This document shows, in pieces, positions 51,713 to 62,009 of a DNA stretch of 64,000 nucleotides. The translations under genes and the position numbers were made by a program. The stretch covers positions 1-64,000 of the forward strand of contig NZ_JAVFVT010000005.1 in NCBI RefSeq assembly GCF_030929555.1. The letters run 5' to 3'. This stretch comes from Paenibacillus sp. LHD-117. Its GTDB lineage: Bacteria > Bacillota > Bacilli > Paenibacillales > Paenibacillaceae. Numbering within the stretch: the first letter of the stretch is position 1; every line of letters begins with the position of its first letter. The notes beneath the pieces are model-generated. The model did not search any database, was not told the DNA's origin, and was given only the letters and a program-made list of their open reading frames with translations.

Positions 51713-52582
51713 ATGATCCTTGAGAAACAAGTCATCGCCCCCTATACTCGCATCGCGGGCTACGCGATCCGTCCCCCGTTTTTTCTGGGCGAACGCAGCT
51801 TGCTGGACTACATCCTTTTTTTCGTCAAAGAAGGCGTGTTCGAAATACGGCTGGATGGCCGTACCCATACGCTGAAGGAAGGCGACTTCTGCCTGCTTCA
51901 GCCCGGCGACATCCATACGATCAAAGGGATTACGGATACGAATAATCCGTACGTTCACCTCGATTTTTTCTATAATCCGCTCCGTGAGCGCAGCTTCGTC
52001 ACCTATCCCGGCCAATTGGACATGACCCCCTACGCCTCCTATATGCAGCCCAGGCTCCATGACTGCGAGGCCGTACGGATACCGTTCAAGCTGGAATTCG
52101 TCCATCCGAACAAGATGCGGGATCTATTGTTCAAAATGATCGATTGCTGGCAAGAACAAACTTACGCGGGGATTATGGAAGCCAATCAGCTTGCGCACGA
52201 ATGGATCGCCGCGCTGCTCAAACAATATATGAAGCCCCAGCAAGACTCGCTTTCCCAACAACCGTTCTTGAACTGGATCACGGCCTATTTCGCGTTTCAT
52301 ATCTCCGAACCGATCAGCGTCGGCGATATGGCAAAAAAAGCCGGGCTTTCGCCCTCCCGATTCTCCGTCGTCTTCAAGCAGCATTTCAAGATGACTCCCT
52401 ACCAATACTTGTTGAAGCTTAGAATCGAATATGCCCAGGAATTGCTTAGAGACGGACTCTCCCTTCAACAGGCGAGCGAATACTGCGGCTTTTCGGATGT
52501 CCACCATTTCTCCAAGACGTTCAAATCCGCGACCGGCGTAAATCCGGGGTATTACAAGAGAAACCGGGACTGCCTTTTTTGA
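51713..52582 (+). CDS. AraC-family regulator with cupin sensor domain
   Basis: About 289 residues. N-terminal cupin-like sugar-binding domain (LLDYILFFVKEGVFEIRL, LKEGDFCLLQPGDIHTI), C-terminal pair of helix-turn-helix units (MAKKAGLSPSRFSVVFKQHF and ASEYCGFSDVHHFSKTFK). Divergent from GH116 with about 145 bases between, and upstream of the xylanase, so either or both could be targets. Start 51713 follows AAGAAGTGG. Confidence 0.92.
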   Translation: MILEKQVIAPYTRIAGYAIRPPFFLGERSLLDYILFFVKEGVFEIRLDGRTHTLKEGDFCLLQPGDIHTIKGITDTNNPYVHLDFFYNPLRERSFVTYPGQLDMTPYASYMQPRLHDCEAVRIPFKLEFVHPNKMRDLLFKMIDCWQEQTYAGIMEANQLAHEWIAALLKQYMKPQQDSLSQQPFLNWITAYFAFHISEPISVGDMAKKAGLSPSRFSVVFKQHFKMTPYQYLLKLRIEYAQELLRDGLSLQQASEYCGFSDVHHFSKTFKSATGVNPGYYKRNRDCLF

Positions 52583-52595
52583 AGGCGTAGCCCGG
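52564..52595 (+). terminator. Hairpin overlapping the AraC gene stop
   Basis: CCGGG..GCCTT / AAGGC..CCCGG around TTTTG, followed by AATGTCTTTTCG. A weak terminator by its T-tract. Confidence 0.45.
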
Positions 52596-52682
52596 AATGT
52601 CTTTTCGACAAAAAACAAGTATAGTTTTTTCAATAACATCTATGATCTCTTGGGTAGTTCGCCGCGCCAAGGCGTTTTAAAA

Positions 52683-52696
52683 TGTAAGTGCTTTCA
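52683..52696 (+). promoter_or_regulatory. cre-like site upstream of the xylanase gene
   Basis: TGTAAGTGCTTTCA matches the catabolite-responsive consensus TGWAANCGNTNWCA except for TG in place of the central CG. Glucose repression through CcpA would be expected for a secreted xylanase. Confidence 0.5.
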
Positions 52697-52742
52697 TTTT
52701 TGATTAGCGCTTTACTACATTTTTAAGGGGGAATGTATCCAA

Positions 52743-55700
52743 ATGAATCGAAAGCTACGGCCGATCCTCTCGCTTCTTCTCGCGGCTGCTTTGCTGCTGC
52801 CATCAGGCTGGCTCGCGCCGGCGGCGGAAGCGTCTGCACCGGAAATACCAGTTATCCTGTATCATCGGGTTGTCGACAACGCGACGGATGATTGGACTCA
52901 TACCAGCTTAGACGATTTTAAAAAGCAGATGAAATATTTGAACGACAATGGCTATGACACGTTGTCCGCGGAACAGTACGTAAACATTCTTGAAGGAACG
53001 GAGCAGGCTCCGGATAAGCCGATTCTGCTTACCTTCGACGACGCCACGCCCGATTTCATCACCCATGCGCTTCCGGTTTTGAAGCAATATGGCATGAAAT
53101 CCGTTCAATTCGTCATCAGCGATTGGATCGGCGGCGGCTATAGCATGTCGACCGAGCAATTGGAAGCACTTACGGACGAGAGCAGCGTCAGCCTCCAGAA
53201 TCATTCCAAGACGCATAACGGAACCAACGACTCCGCGGCTGGCGAAGTTTGGACGAGCCAGATCACCAAAGAGCAAGCAGTTGGCGAGATTGCGGCGACG
53301 AATACGTATCTGCATGGCATAACAGGCAAGCAGCCCGTACTGCTTGCTTACCCTTACGGCGCCTACAATGCTAATGCTGAGGCTGCCGCCGAAGAGAATG
53401 GCATCAAGTACGCCTTCAAGGTCGGTTATCCGAACCAAGGCGATTATGCGATGGGGCGTCACTACATGAAGAGAAACACGACCTTAAGCCAATTCGCAAC
53501 AATGGTTGGCGGACCTGCTCCTACGGAACAAGCGGATACGATTACGGTGTATCACGAAACCTTTTCAGGCGGCAAAGGACTTGCCTTCCAATCCGGCGGC
53601 GCATCTTTGACTCCCGTCACCGGGAAAGTTTTTGCCGGCAACGATGACGGAGCGGCTTTGTATGTCAGCAACCGCTCGAATACATGGGACGCGGCCGACT
53701 TCAAATTCGCCGACGTCGGCCTCGCGAATGGAGAAACCTATACGGTAACCGTTAAAGGCTTCGTCGATGCAGACGCGGTCGTGCCATCCGGCGGGCAAAC
53801 GTTTCTCCAAACCGTAAACAGCTACAAATGGCATGCTGGTGCGGACTTCATCGCCGGTTCCGCCTTCACGATGACCAAGGATATAACCGTCGACACGAGC
53901 AAAGATACGGCCCTGCGCGTGCAATCGAACGAAACCGGCAAATCGGTTCCCTTCTATATCGGGGACATCCTGATTACGAAGCCAGCGGACCAGTCGGGCA
54001 TTAACGCCGACTTCGAGAACGGCATTGGCGCTTGGAAAATCCGAAGCAACAGCGGAGGCGGCAGCGTTGAAGGAACGGTTGCCGACAACCACACTCCAAG
54101 CGGTGCCAATAGCCTGAAAGTAACCGTTTCGACGCAATATAACGGTCCGATCCTTGATGTCATGGGCAAAATGCACCGAGGACATAAGTATCGTTTGTCG
54201 GCATGGGTGAAGATGGCTCCCGGCCAGGCGGCGACTTCGCTTCGCATCAGCGTCCAGAGCGGAGACAGCACCTACACGAACGTATCCGCCAATTTGACGG
54301 CAATGGATGGGCAATGGGTAGAGCTGTCGGGCGAGTATACCGTGGCAACTACTCCATCGGTATTGAATGCTTATGTAGAAACGGCGCAAACGCCTGCCGC
54401 GCCTGTAACTTTCTACATGGATGATTTCAAAATCACCCATCTCGGAGCCGTAGCGGCACCTAAGCCGATCCAGAACCTGACGCCGATCAAGGACGTCTAC
54501 GCTGACGATTTCCTGATCGGAACTGCGGTTGGCGACGCGGAATTCGACGGTACCCGTCTGGAACTGCTGAAGAAACACCACAACGTCGTGACGGCGGAGA
54601 ATGCCATGAAGCCGGACTATGTTTATAACACAAGCAGGGAGTTCGACTTTACGGCCGAGGATGCGCTAGTAGCCAAGATCAAAGAGCATAACCTCCTGCT
54701 GCACGGACACGTGCTCGTCTGGCATCAGCAGATGCCGACCTGGCTGAGCACGGCGGCAGACGGCACGCCATTGAGCCGAGAAACGGCTCTCGCCAATTTG
54801 CGCACCCATATCGAAACGGTAATGGAGCATTTCGGCGATGATGTGATTTCATGGGACGTCGTCAACGAAGCGATGAACGACAATCCTTCCAATCCGGCGA
54901 ACTGGAAAGCCTCGCTGCGTAACTCCCCATGGAAAGCCGCCCTTGGAGAAGATTACGTCGAGCAGTCCTTCCTGATCGCAAGAGAAGTGCTTGACGAGCA
55001 TCCGAACTGGAACATTAAGCTGTACTACAACGACTACAACGACGACAACCAGAATAAAGCGACCGCTATCGCAAATATGGTGAAGGAGCTCAATGACAAA
55101 TATGCCCTAACGCATCCCGGCAAACTGCTCATCGACGGCGTCGGCATGCAGGCGCACTATAATCTCAACACGAAGCCGGAAAACGTAGAAATGTCATTGA
55201 AGCGGTTCATCGACCTTGATGTAGAGGTCAGCGTAACCGAGATCGACCTTACGGCTGGCAGCAATTCCGTCCAAACGGAAAAGGAAGCAAAGGCGCAAGG
55301 TTATCTGTACTCGCAGCTCATGAACATTTACAAGAAATACGCGGCTAACATCGCGCGAGTGACCTTCTGGGGATTAAATGACGCGACGAGCTGGAGAGCC
55401 TCGCAGAGCCCGCTGCTGTTCGACAAGGACCTGCAAGCGAAACCGGCTTACTACGGCGTCATTGATCCGGATACGTTTATCGAGGAAAATCCTCCTGCGG
55501 ATATCACCATTAATCAATCCACCGCCAAATACGGCACGCCGGTCATCGACGGGACGATAGACGGCATTTGGAGCCAGACAACCGAAATTCCGATCAATCG
55601 ATTCCAGATGGCTTGGCAGGGAGCAAGCGGAACGGCGAAAGCGCTATGGGATGACAGCTTCCTGTACGTGCTGTTCCAGGTGAACAACGCCGAGCTGGAC

Positions 55701-57299
55701 AAATCAAGCACGGACGCGTATAAACAAGATTCCGTCGAAGTGTTCCTGGACCAGAACAACGAGAAAAGCTTCTCCTATCAAGCCGATGACGGACAATATC
55801 GCGTGAACTATGACAACGAGACTTCCTTCAACCCTGCGAGCATCGCGGCAGGCTTCGTATCGGCCACCAAGGTATCCGGCACCAACTACACGGTTGAAGT
55901 GAAGATCCCTTTGTCGAAGGTAACGCCGGCAAACGATACGAAGCTAGGTTTCGACGTACAGATCAATGACGGCAAAGCCGGCGATCGTCAAAGCGTCGCG
56001 TCATGGAACGATACGACAGGCCAAGGCTATCAAGACACATCCGTTTACGGCGAGCTGACGCTGATCGGCAAATCTGCGAATCCAAGCGATTCGACCGGCG
56101 GCATCTTTATCCCTTCCGCAGGCAAAGTGGAGGAGACGGTCGACGGGATTGTCATCACGCCTGTAACGAAAACCGAAGGGAATCGCGTAACCGGCCAAGT
56201 GTCCGATGACAATTTGAAAAAAGCGCTGGAGCTGGCCTCTCCCGCGGCCGATGGCAACAAACAAATCTTCATCGAAGTGCCGAAGCAAGGAGGCGCGAAC
56301 GCCTATGAAGTTCAATTGCCGGCTCAAAGTTTGAACGGCGAACAAAACTTCGAGCTGAGGATGCAGACCGAATTGGCAACGCTCGCGATTCCGAGCGACA
56401 TGCTGTCGGATACGGCGGAGAACGCGGTTCCGATAACCATTCGCGTAGCGAAAGCTTCAACGGAAAACCTCGATGCGGCAACGCTCGAGAGCATCGGCAA
56501 CCGTCCGGTTCTCGATTTAAGCGTCATCGTCGGAAACGAAACCATGGAATGGAACAACCCAAGCGCTCCCGTCACGATTTCGGTTCCGTATGCGCCGACG
56601 GCGGATGAGCTCGCCAATCCGGATTCGATCGTCGTCTGGTACATCGACAGCAACGGAGTCGTGACGGCGATTCCGAACGGCCGGTACGATGTTGCAACCG
56701 GAACGGTGGTCTTCCAAACGACACATTTCAGTACGTATGCGGTAGCCTCCGTCGTCAAGAGCTTCGGGGACTTGTCGAACGTGCCATGGGCGATGCAAGC
56801 GATCGAGGCCATGGCTGCGCGCGGCATCATTAAAGGCATCTCCGAGGATACCTTCTCGCCATCCGACTCCATCAAGCGGGCAGACTTCATCGCTCTTCTT
56901 GTAAGAGCGCTGGAGCTGCAAGGCTCGGTCGAGATCGAGGAGATGTTCAGCGACGTCCTTGCAACCGATTATTATTATGACGAGCTGGCGATCGCGGTAG
57001 AGCTCGGAATCGTTTCCGGCTTCGGAGACGGTACTTTCAGACCGGATAACGCGATCTCCCGGCAAGATATGATGGTGCTCGCGGCAAGAGCGCTGGCTGC
57101 AGCCGGCATGTCGCTTGAAGGCGGCGGATCTTTGGACGCTTATTCAGACGCGGCAACCGTTTCCGAATACGCGGTCGACAGCGCTGCAAGTTTATCGGAG
57201 TCCGGCATCGTGAACGGCAAGAACGGCAAGCTTGCGCCTAACGATTCGCTTACCCGCGCCGAAGCGGCCGTCATACTGTACCGCATCTGGAGCTTGTAA
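52743..57299 (+). CDS. Cell-surface CE4 deacetylase - CBM - CBM - GH10 xylanase - CBM9 - SLH protein
   Basis: 1518 residues, secreted (signal peptide 1-31). Domains: CE4/NodB polysaccharide deacetylase 35-260, with Asp99-Asp100 in [10 protein letters not shown] and metal His154, His158 in NHSKTH; two jelly-roll CBM22/CBM4_9-type modules (about 270-415 and 420-570); GH10 xylanase 585-930, acid/base Glu709 in [10 protein letters not shown] and nucleophile Glu833 in [11 protein letters not shown]9 about 945-1105 ([14 protein letters not shown]); a beta-rich linker; three S-layer homology repeats 1340-1518 that bind pyruvylated wall polymer. It couples removal of acetyl groups with backbone cleavage of xylan at the cell surface. 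AAGGGGG precedes the ATG. No frameshift seen. Confidence 0.94.
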   Translation: MNRKLRPILSLLLAAALLLPSGWLAPAAEASAPEIPVILYHRVVDNATDDWTHTSLDDFKKQMKYLNDNGYDTLSAEQYVNILEGTEQAPDKPILLTFDDATPDFITHALPVLKQYGMKSVQFVISDWIGGGYSMSTEQLEALTDESSVSLQNHSKTHNGTNDSAAGEVWTSQITKEQAVGEIAATNTYLHGITGKQPVLLAYPYGAYNANAEAAAEENGIKYAFKVGYPNQGDYAMGRHYMKRNTTLSQFATMVGGPAPTEQADTITVYHETFSGGKGLAFQSGGASLTPVTGKVFAGNDDGAALYVSNRSNTWDAADFKFADVGLANGETYTVTVKGFVDADAVVPSGGQTFLQTVNSYKWHAGADFIAGSAFTMTKDITVDTSKDTALRVQSNETGKSVPFYIGDILITKPADQSGINADFENGIGAWKIRSNSGGGSVEGTVADNHTPSGANSLKVTVSTQYNGPILDVMGKMHRGHKYRLSAWVKMAPGQAATSLRISVQSGDSTYTNVSANLTAMDGQWVELSGEYTVATTPSVLNAYVETAQTPAAPVTFYMDDFKITHLGAVAAPKPIQNLTPIKDVYADDFLIGTAVGDAEFDGTRLELLKKHHNVVTAENAMKPDYVYNTSREFDFTAEDALVAKIKEHNLLLHGHVLVWHQQMPTWLSTAADGTPLSRETALANLRTHIETVMEHFGDDVISWDVVNEAMNDNPSNPANWKASLRNSPWKAALGEDYVEQSFLIAREVLDEHPNWNIKLYYNDYNDDNQNKATAIANMVKELNDKYALTHPGKLLIDGVGMQAHYNLNTKPENVEMSLKRFIDLDVEVSVTEIDLTAGSNSVQTEKEAKAQGYLYSQLMNIYKKYAANIARVTFWGLNDATSWRASQSPLLFDKDLQAKPAYYGVIDPDTFIEENPPADITINQSTAKYGTPVIDGTIDGIWSQTTEIPINRFQMAWQGASGTAKALWDDSFLYVLFQVNNAELDKSSTDAYKQDSVEVFLDQNNEKSFSYQADDGQYRVNYDNETSFNPASIAAGFVSATKVSGTNYTVEVKIPLSKVTPANDTKLGFDVQINDGKAGDRQSVASWNDTTGQGYQDTSVYGELTLIGKSANPSDSTGGIFIPSAGKVEETVDGIVITPVTKTEGNRVTGQVSDDNLKKALELASPAADGNKQIFIEVPKQGGANAYEVQLPAQSLNGEQNFELRMQTELATLAIPSDMLSDTAENAVPITIRVAKASTENLDAATLESIGNRPVLDLSVIVGNETMEWNNPSAPVTISVPYAPTADELANPDSIVVWYIDSNGVVTAIPNGRYDVATGTVVFQTTHFSTYAVASVVKSFGDLSNVPWAMQAIEAMAARGIIKGISEDTFSPSDSIKRADFIALLVRALELQGSVEIEEMFSDVLATDYYYDELAIAVELGIVSGFGDGTFRPDNAISRQDMMVLAARALAAAGMSLEGGGSLDAYSDAATVSEYAVDSAASLSESGIVNGKNGKLAPNDSLTRAEAAVILYRIWSL

Positions 57300-57323
57300 T
57301 CTGCTAACTAGGGGTTAATATCG

Positions 57324-57369
57324 AAGGAGCCGGACCATCGTAACGATGGCCGGGTCCTTTCATTTTTTT
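57324..57369. terminator. Terminator after the xylanase gene
   Basis: AAGGAGCCGGACCATCG / CGATGGCCGGGTCCTTT with a three-base loop, then TTTCATTTTTTT on the plus strand. Confidence 0.9.
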
Positions 57370-57371
57370 AC

Positions 57372-58280
57372 TTATGCAAAATCTTCACGGATCAAATCCG
57401 AGTTCATGCCGATCGCGGCCCGGCTTCCCTCTCCCGCGGCAATGGCCGTCTGGGCGGGCGCGATGATGGAGGAGTCGCCCGCCGCATAGACGCCATGCAC
57501 GCTCGTTCGGCCCAAGCCGTCGGTCTGGATGCCGCCCTGATGGTTCATCGCGCAGCCCAATTGCTCCCCGAATGGTGACGCTTGCCGCCAATATGGGGAG
57601 ACGAAGCCGCCGACGCGGCTCGATTCGGCTCCGTTCTCGAACCGGACGGCGCGAAGCTGCCCGTTCTCGCCGGCCAACGCCTCGATCCGGTGCTGCGTAA
57701 CGGCCACGCCCTTGTTCCACAGCGTCCGCAGCTCGGCGCCGCTCAGCGACCGCGTCGAGCCGTTCGTGCAGACCAGCAGATCCCTGCTCCATTGATAAGC
57801 AAGCCTGGTGAGCGAGAACGCATTGGCTCCTTCGGCAATGACGACAAGCGGCTGGTCGCGAAGCTCCCAGCCATCGCAATAAGGGCAATTGAACAAGCTT
57901 TTGCCATAATAAACTTCGACCTCCGGAATGTTCGGCAGCGTTTCCTTCAAGCCCGTAGCGAGCAGCAGCTTGCGGGCATAATACGCCGATCCCGCGCGGT
58001 CGCGCAGAAGGAATCCGCCTCCCTCAGCAGGGGCAACCGCCTCCACCCGGCGATCGACCGGATAGACGGATGGATAGCGGGCAATGTCTTGACGTGCCAA
58101 TTCTCTTAGCTCTTCCGGTCTCGCCCCGTCCCTCGTCATAAATCCATGCGTATGTCTGGTCACCGCATTGCGCGGCGTATGATCGTCAAACAACAAGACG
58201 CTTCGCCTCGCCCTTCCGAGCACGAGCGCCGCGTTCAAGCCCGCCGGTCCTCCCCCGATAATGGCGCATTCCACTTCCAT
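57372..58280 (-). CDS. Thioredoxin-reductase-like FAD/NAD(P) oxidoreductase
   Basis: About 302 residues. FAD motif AIIGGGPAGLNAALVLGRA at the N-terminus, redox-active pair CPYCDG near residue 132, and GVYAAGDSS near the C-terminus. The second, NAD(P)-binding domain is present but its Gly motif (VVIAEGANAFSLT) is unlike the classic GxGxxA/G, so pyridine nucleotide use is uncertain. It may reduce a thioredoxin-like partner or act as a ferredoxin-type reductase relative. GGAAGGTGG precedes the ATG. Single gene, convergent with the xylanase. Confidence 0.87.
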   Translation of the reverse strand: MEVECAIIGGGPAGLNAALVLGRARRSVLLFDDHTPRNAVTRHTHGFMTRDGARPEELRELARQDIARYPSVYPVDRRVEAVAPAEGGGFLLRDRAGSAYYARKLLLATGLKETLPNIPEVEVYYGKSLFNCPYCDGWELRDQPLVVIAEGANAFSLTRLAYQWSRDLLVCTNGSTRSLSGAELRTLWNKGVAVTQHRIEALAGENGQLRAVRFENGAESSRVGGFVSPYWRQASPFGEQLGCAMNHQGGIQTDGLGRTSVHGVYAAGDSSIIAPAQTAIAAGEGSRAAIGMNSDLIREDFA

Positions 58281-58393
58281 CGCGCGCTTCCACCTTCCAA
58301 ACCCTTATCCTGTCGAGCGGAATAAGGAAATGACAATCTGTTTATGTATATCGCCCGGCAGGGTTCGAAATGCTTGAGGAAAGCAATCCGTGA

Positions 58394-58424
58394 GAAAAAC
58401 AATACCCGCGCTTCCCGCGCGGGT
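58394..58424 (-). terminator. Terminator of the nucleoside salvage operon
   Basis: Minus strand ACCCGCGC / GCGCGGGT with a five-base loop, then ATTGTTTTTC. Confidence 0.85.
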
Positions 58425-58696
58425 CTGTTCTCTAATAGCGCATGATGACGTCCAGCAGCCGGTTTACCGCCAAATCCGCTAGGACATCCGTACAAACGTT
58501 GATCTCGGAACCGACGTGCGGCTTCCGTCGCAAATCCGCAACCGTCATCCCCTGGCATAACTTGCTGTCGCATACGACATTCACTTTCATGAGCCGGGTC
58601 GTCACAAGCGTTGGGTCCTCTGCGACAAGCACGGTCAGCGGGTCATGGATGGGCGCCGAATCGATGAAGGCGTTGCTTGACTGATAGAAATCAAAA

Positions 58697-58762
58697 TGAA
58701 TACTCCCGCCACTTACCAATACATGCGTATTGACTGAAGTGGGGGTTTCTGATGTACATCCC
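58697..58762 (-). ncRNA. Right-end part of a probable omega RNA
   Basis: Contains the CCCCCACTT...AAGTGG hairpin and terminal GCGGGAGTATTCA. The guide would begin at 58696 on the minus strand (TTTTGATTTCTATCAG). The RNA likely starts inside tnpB; its 5' end is not determinable here. Confidence 0.5.
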
Positions 58763-60223
58763 TTATTTCGGGATACTTAACACCAGTGGAGTTGACACGT
58801 TGATGGTCTTTTTGTCATCCAACCCCTCTATCCCATTCGTTCCTTGGGCGGATACGTTTGGGAATACTTTTCGCATAATGTTGGCTGCGCCGTTCACATC
58901 AGCATGAATCAAGCCCTTCGCGCTCTTATACAGCCCGCGATAAATTCTCCTGCCAGAGAAGAGCTGCATGCTCAGTTCACCAAGCCGCGAAAACGACCGT
59001 AATGCTTCCAATGGGTCATGATCCAGGAAGCTGGCTTTCGAGGTGTATGCTTCTTCCGTCAGAACAACCGTTATGCCCTGCTCGGCCGCTTTGTATTGGA
59101 TCATCTTGATCAGCATCCGATGCGGGATATGACAGAAGGACTGATTGTTTCGCCGCCCGATCGAAGCCCCTTGCTTCCAGCCGTCGTTATGCCCGATGAC
59201 GATCGTGTCGATCTGCTCTTCCACAGCCAGCTTCACAATCCGAAAGCTTGCCTTGTGGAACAGGTCTTTGATTCTGCGGTGTCGCTTCAGGTGCATCCGT
59301 TCTAACCGTCTCGATGTGTGCGTTCCTTTGCCAGGAGTTTTGTCCATGCGTAGAAGGCTCGTGTAATAGGCCTTCATCTTGTTGTAATATTGATTGATCG
59401 ACTTGACAATCCCGCCCTTCACCACGACCGGTTTCGAACCGGTGGTAGTGACGATGGTTGCAAGATTGTTGACGCCAAGATCAATTGCCATTAGTAAATC
59501 TGAATGATTTACAGACATTACATTTTCTTGGGTTGCTTTCTTCATTGCTTTCTGATATGCAAAAACCAGTTCGACCACATAGCGGCCATAGCTTGGAATT
59601 ACACGTACCTGCATCAGTTTGCTATCCGTATGGCCTAACTTGCCAATGTTAAGCTGCAGCTTGGTCTTGGGGAACTTAAGATACCTCCGATCTTTGATCA
59701 CACAATCCTGATTCGAGAACACTACTTCCTTCACCCTGTTTCGGGCATATCCCGGTATGCGGGGGTGACCATTATACTTCTCAGGATGATTGCGGTGGTC
59801 CTTGATGCTGGCGAAGAAGGCGTTCCAATTTTGAAACACAACTTTCATGATCCCTTGACTGCTTTGCGCGGGAAGCGCCCGATAGTCGGTTTGTTCCATC
59901 ACTTTGAATAACGCGTCCAAGAAGTTATATTGTATTAAAGGAGCTTCCTGGGTCGGCAGCTTGAATGGGCGAGAACGATTCTTTTCGCTTCGTCGCTCGT
60001 TCATGGCGTCTATAGTTGAGTTAAGCGTGTCCATGACTTGCTGCTGCAACGGCTGCAGCGGTTCATTCCGCCCAAAAGCTGTAAACACTTGACGAATATA
60101 AAAGTTCGTCGAGTTGTAGAGATTCTTGGCATCCTGACAAGCCTGGTCCAGGTAAGAAAACAATCGATGACCTGGTTTGATCCAAATTTGATAGGTTCGA
60201 TAATCTTTCTTCTCTTCAGGCAA
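58763..60223 (-). CDS. tnpB: TnpB-family protein with rearranged RuvC site and no zinc finger
   Basis: About 486 residues. RuvC-I Asp is in LLMAIDLGVNNLATIV and RuvC-III Asp in GLIHADVNGAANIMRK. At the usual RuvC-II position the sequence is TIVIGHNDGWKQG, without Glu; a candidate substitute is the Glu pair in LTEEAYTSKAS. The CxxC zinc-finger pairs of the other TnpB in this window are missing. This pattern fits the described TnpB groups with a relocated RuvC-II acid (recalled, not searched). TTG start with GGAGGTGA upstream. It sits inside the nucleoside hydrolase gene in the same orientation. Confidence 0.9.
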   Translation of the reverse strand: MPEEKKDYRTYQIWIKPGHRLFSYLDQACQDAKNLYNSTNFYIRQVFTAFGRNEPLQPLQQQVMDTLNSTIDAMNERRSEKNRSRPFKLPTQEAPLIQYNFLDALFKVMEQTDYRALPAQSSQGIMKVVFQNWNAFFASIKDHRNHPEKYNGHPRIPGYARNRVKEVVFSNQDCVIKDRRYLKFPKTKLQLNIGKLGHTDSKLMQVRVIPSYGRYVVELVFAYQKAMKKATQENVMSVNHSDLLMAIDLGVNNLATIVTTTGSKPVVVKGGIVKSINQYYNKMKAYYTSLLRMDKTPGKGTHTSRRLERMHLKRHRRIKDLFHKASFRIVKLAVEEQIDTIVIGHNDGWKQGASIGRRNNQSFCHIPHRMLIKMIQYKAAEQGITVVLTEEAYTSKASFLDHDPLEALRSFSRLGELSMQLFSGRRIYRGLYKSAKGLIHADVNGAANIMRKVFPNVSAQGTNGIEGLDDKKTINVSTPLVLSIPK

Positions 60224-61091
60224 GATCTCACCTCCCCTCCATAAATAATGCGAATATATGTTCTGTTTTTATTATATCGCATATGTTGTTGGAGAAGAAG
60301 AACATTTTGAGAGAAGGCTCAGGAAGTCGCCGATTCACCTCACCACATGCAGAAGTGGGAGTCCTCTCGGCATAAATTGATAGAACCGATGCGATTGACG
60401 AATGAAATCGACGATGTCCACGTTCTCTTCCTTGCGGAAACGCTGCAGCAAGTCCAAATGTTCGCCCGTCAGAAGCGTTTTCAGTGTAACGTCGAGCCCA
60501 ACCATCGTGACCGGAATCCCGGAAGCTAATACGATATCCGCCGCTTCGGGATCGCCCCATATGTTGGCCTCCGATGCCGGTGTGACATTGCCTGGAACCC
60601 CGACGGCGCCGCCCATGACGTACGCATGTTTGATGCGGCGGCACAGCCCCGGATCCTTCAGCACCGCCTGCGCCAGGTTCGTCAGCCTGCCGAGCGTCAC
60701 CACGATTAATTCGCCCTCCAGCTCCAGCGATTTCCGAATGATGAAGTCATCCGCCTTCTCCTCGAGGGGACGCTGATTGGACGGAGGAATCTCCGCATCG
60801 CCGATGCCGTTCCTGCCATGGACGTGCGTGGCGAATTCCGGCATGCCCCGCTTCAAAGGTTTCGCCGCCCCTTGTGCGACTGGCACTTCGTACGCCATGC
60901 CCGCAAGACGAAGAATCCGAAGCGTGTTGTCCGTCGCCTGCTCGACGCTAATGTTCCCATACCCGGTCGTAATGCCTTCCACCTTGATGCCTGGAGACTT
61001 CAGCGCGTACAGAATGGCGAGCGCATCGTCGATCCCCGTATCGGCGTCAATAATCATTTTTTTGGCCTGTGTCACTGCGCACCCCCCTGAT

Positions 61092-62009
61092 TCATTCTCC
61101 AAAATAAGCTTTGACTTCCGCCAGGGTCGGCATACCATCCTGCGCGCCGAACTTCGTGACGGCCAAGCCGGATACCTTCGCGGCAAAAGCGACGGCGTCC
61201 CCGATCTCTTGTCCCGCGCTGATCTCGTAAGCAAGCCCCGCATTAAACGCGTCGCCGGCTCCGGTCGTATCCGTTACGGCCATGCGATAGGCCGGCTGAC
61301 TGCGCATCGGATCGCCTTTTCGCTTCCATACCGCCCCTTCTGAGCCCAAGGTCGTAACCACGCAGCCCACTCCCATGGCGAGAAGCACGTCGACCGCTTC
61401 CTCAAGCGGACGCTCGGACAAGCTCAAGCTGGTTAAAGCTTCCAGCTCCGTCCGATTCGGCGTCATGTAATGCACTCTTCTTAGGAGGCTTTCCGGCAGC
61501 ACCCGGGCCGGCGCGGGATTGAGGATGACGGTTTTCCCTAAGCTTTCCGCCAGCTTGGCGGCATATTCAACCGTTTCCAGCGGAATTTCCAGCTGCAGCA
61601 GCACCGTGTCGGCCGATCGGATCACGTGTTCTATCCGTTCAATATCGGCCGGAGCAAGCCGTCCGTTCGCGCCGGGCACAACGACGATGCTGTTCTCCTC
61701 CGGCGTCAGCGTAATCGAAGCCGTGCCCGTCGGAATCTGCTCCTTCACTTGGATATGTTCGCCGTTCACGCCATTATCGATCATGGACGCAAGCAGCATT
61801 CTGCCGAAGCCGTCCTGGCCGACAGCCCCGATCATAGTTGCTTGGGCGCCAAGGCGGGCAAGCGCTACGGCTTGGTTCGCCCCTTTGCCGCCGGGGACGA
61901 AATGGATTTCGTCGCCCTGGATCGTCTCGCCTCCGGCCGGAAACCGGGATGCCTTCACGACGATATCCATATTCATGCTCCCGATGACCGCGATCGTCGG
62001 CCGCTTCAT
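61092..62009 (-). CDS. rbsK: Ribokinase
   Basis: Phosphorylates ribose to ribose-5P, or a related nucleoside-derived sugar. About 305 residues, PfkB fold: VIGSMNMDIVVKASRFPAGGETI, FVPGGKGANQAVALARLG and the catalytic-base motif DTTGAGDAFNAGLAY. AGGAGAGCC precedes ATG 62009, which overlaps the stop of the upstream nucleoside hydrolase (ATGA). Its position between two nucleoside hydrolases fits use of the ribose they release. Confidence 0.95.
   Translation of the reverse strand: MKRPTIAVIGSMNMDIVVKASRFPAGGETIQGDEIHFVPGGKGANQAVALARLGAQATMIGAVGQDGFGRMLLASMIDNGVNGEHIQVKEQIPTGTASITLTPEENSIVVVPGANGRLAPADIERIEHVIRSADTVLLQLEIPLETVEYAAKLAESLGKTVILNPAPARVLPESLLRRVHYMTPNRTELEALTSLSLSERPLEEAVDVLLAMGVGCVVTTLGSEGAVWKRKGDPMRSQPAYRMAVTDTTGAGDAFNAGLAYEISAGQEIGDAVAFAAKVSGLAVTKFGAQDGMPTLAEVKAYFGE

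Larger units (their letters stand above)
58697..60371 (-). mobile_element. IS605/IS1341-type element with tnpB only, inserted after TTTAT
   Basis: The left end follows TTTAT (plus 60372-60376 reads ATAAA) and begins GCCGAGAGGACTCCCAC; the right end reads CCCCCACTT...AAGTGGCGGGAGTATTCA. Right-end sequence and target motif match the element at 32285-33675. No tnpA is present. Boundaries rest on exact restoration of the nucleoside hydrolase frame. Confidence 0.85.
58432..61075 (-). pseudogene. Nucleoside hydrolase gene split by a TnpB element
   Basis: The 5' part (60372-61075, GTG start after GGGGGG) has the calcium/ribose motif MIIDADTGIDDALAIL, TLGRLTNLAQAV and AYVMGGAVGVPGN. The 3' part (58432-58696) resumes with FDFYQSSNAFIDSAPIHDPL, which includes the family HDPL motif, and ends LLDVIMRY. 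Joined, 704 plus 265 bases equals 969, exactly 323 codons with no stop, the normal family length. The element therefore separates the N-terminal two thirds from an essential His/Asp. It would have split nucleosides into base and ribose next to ribokinase. Confidence 0.88.
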
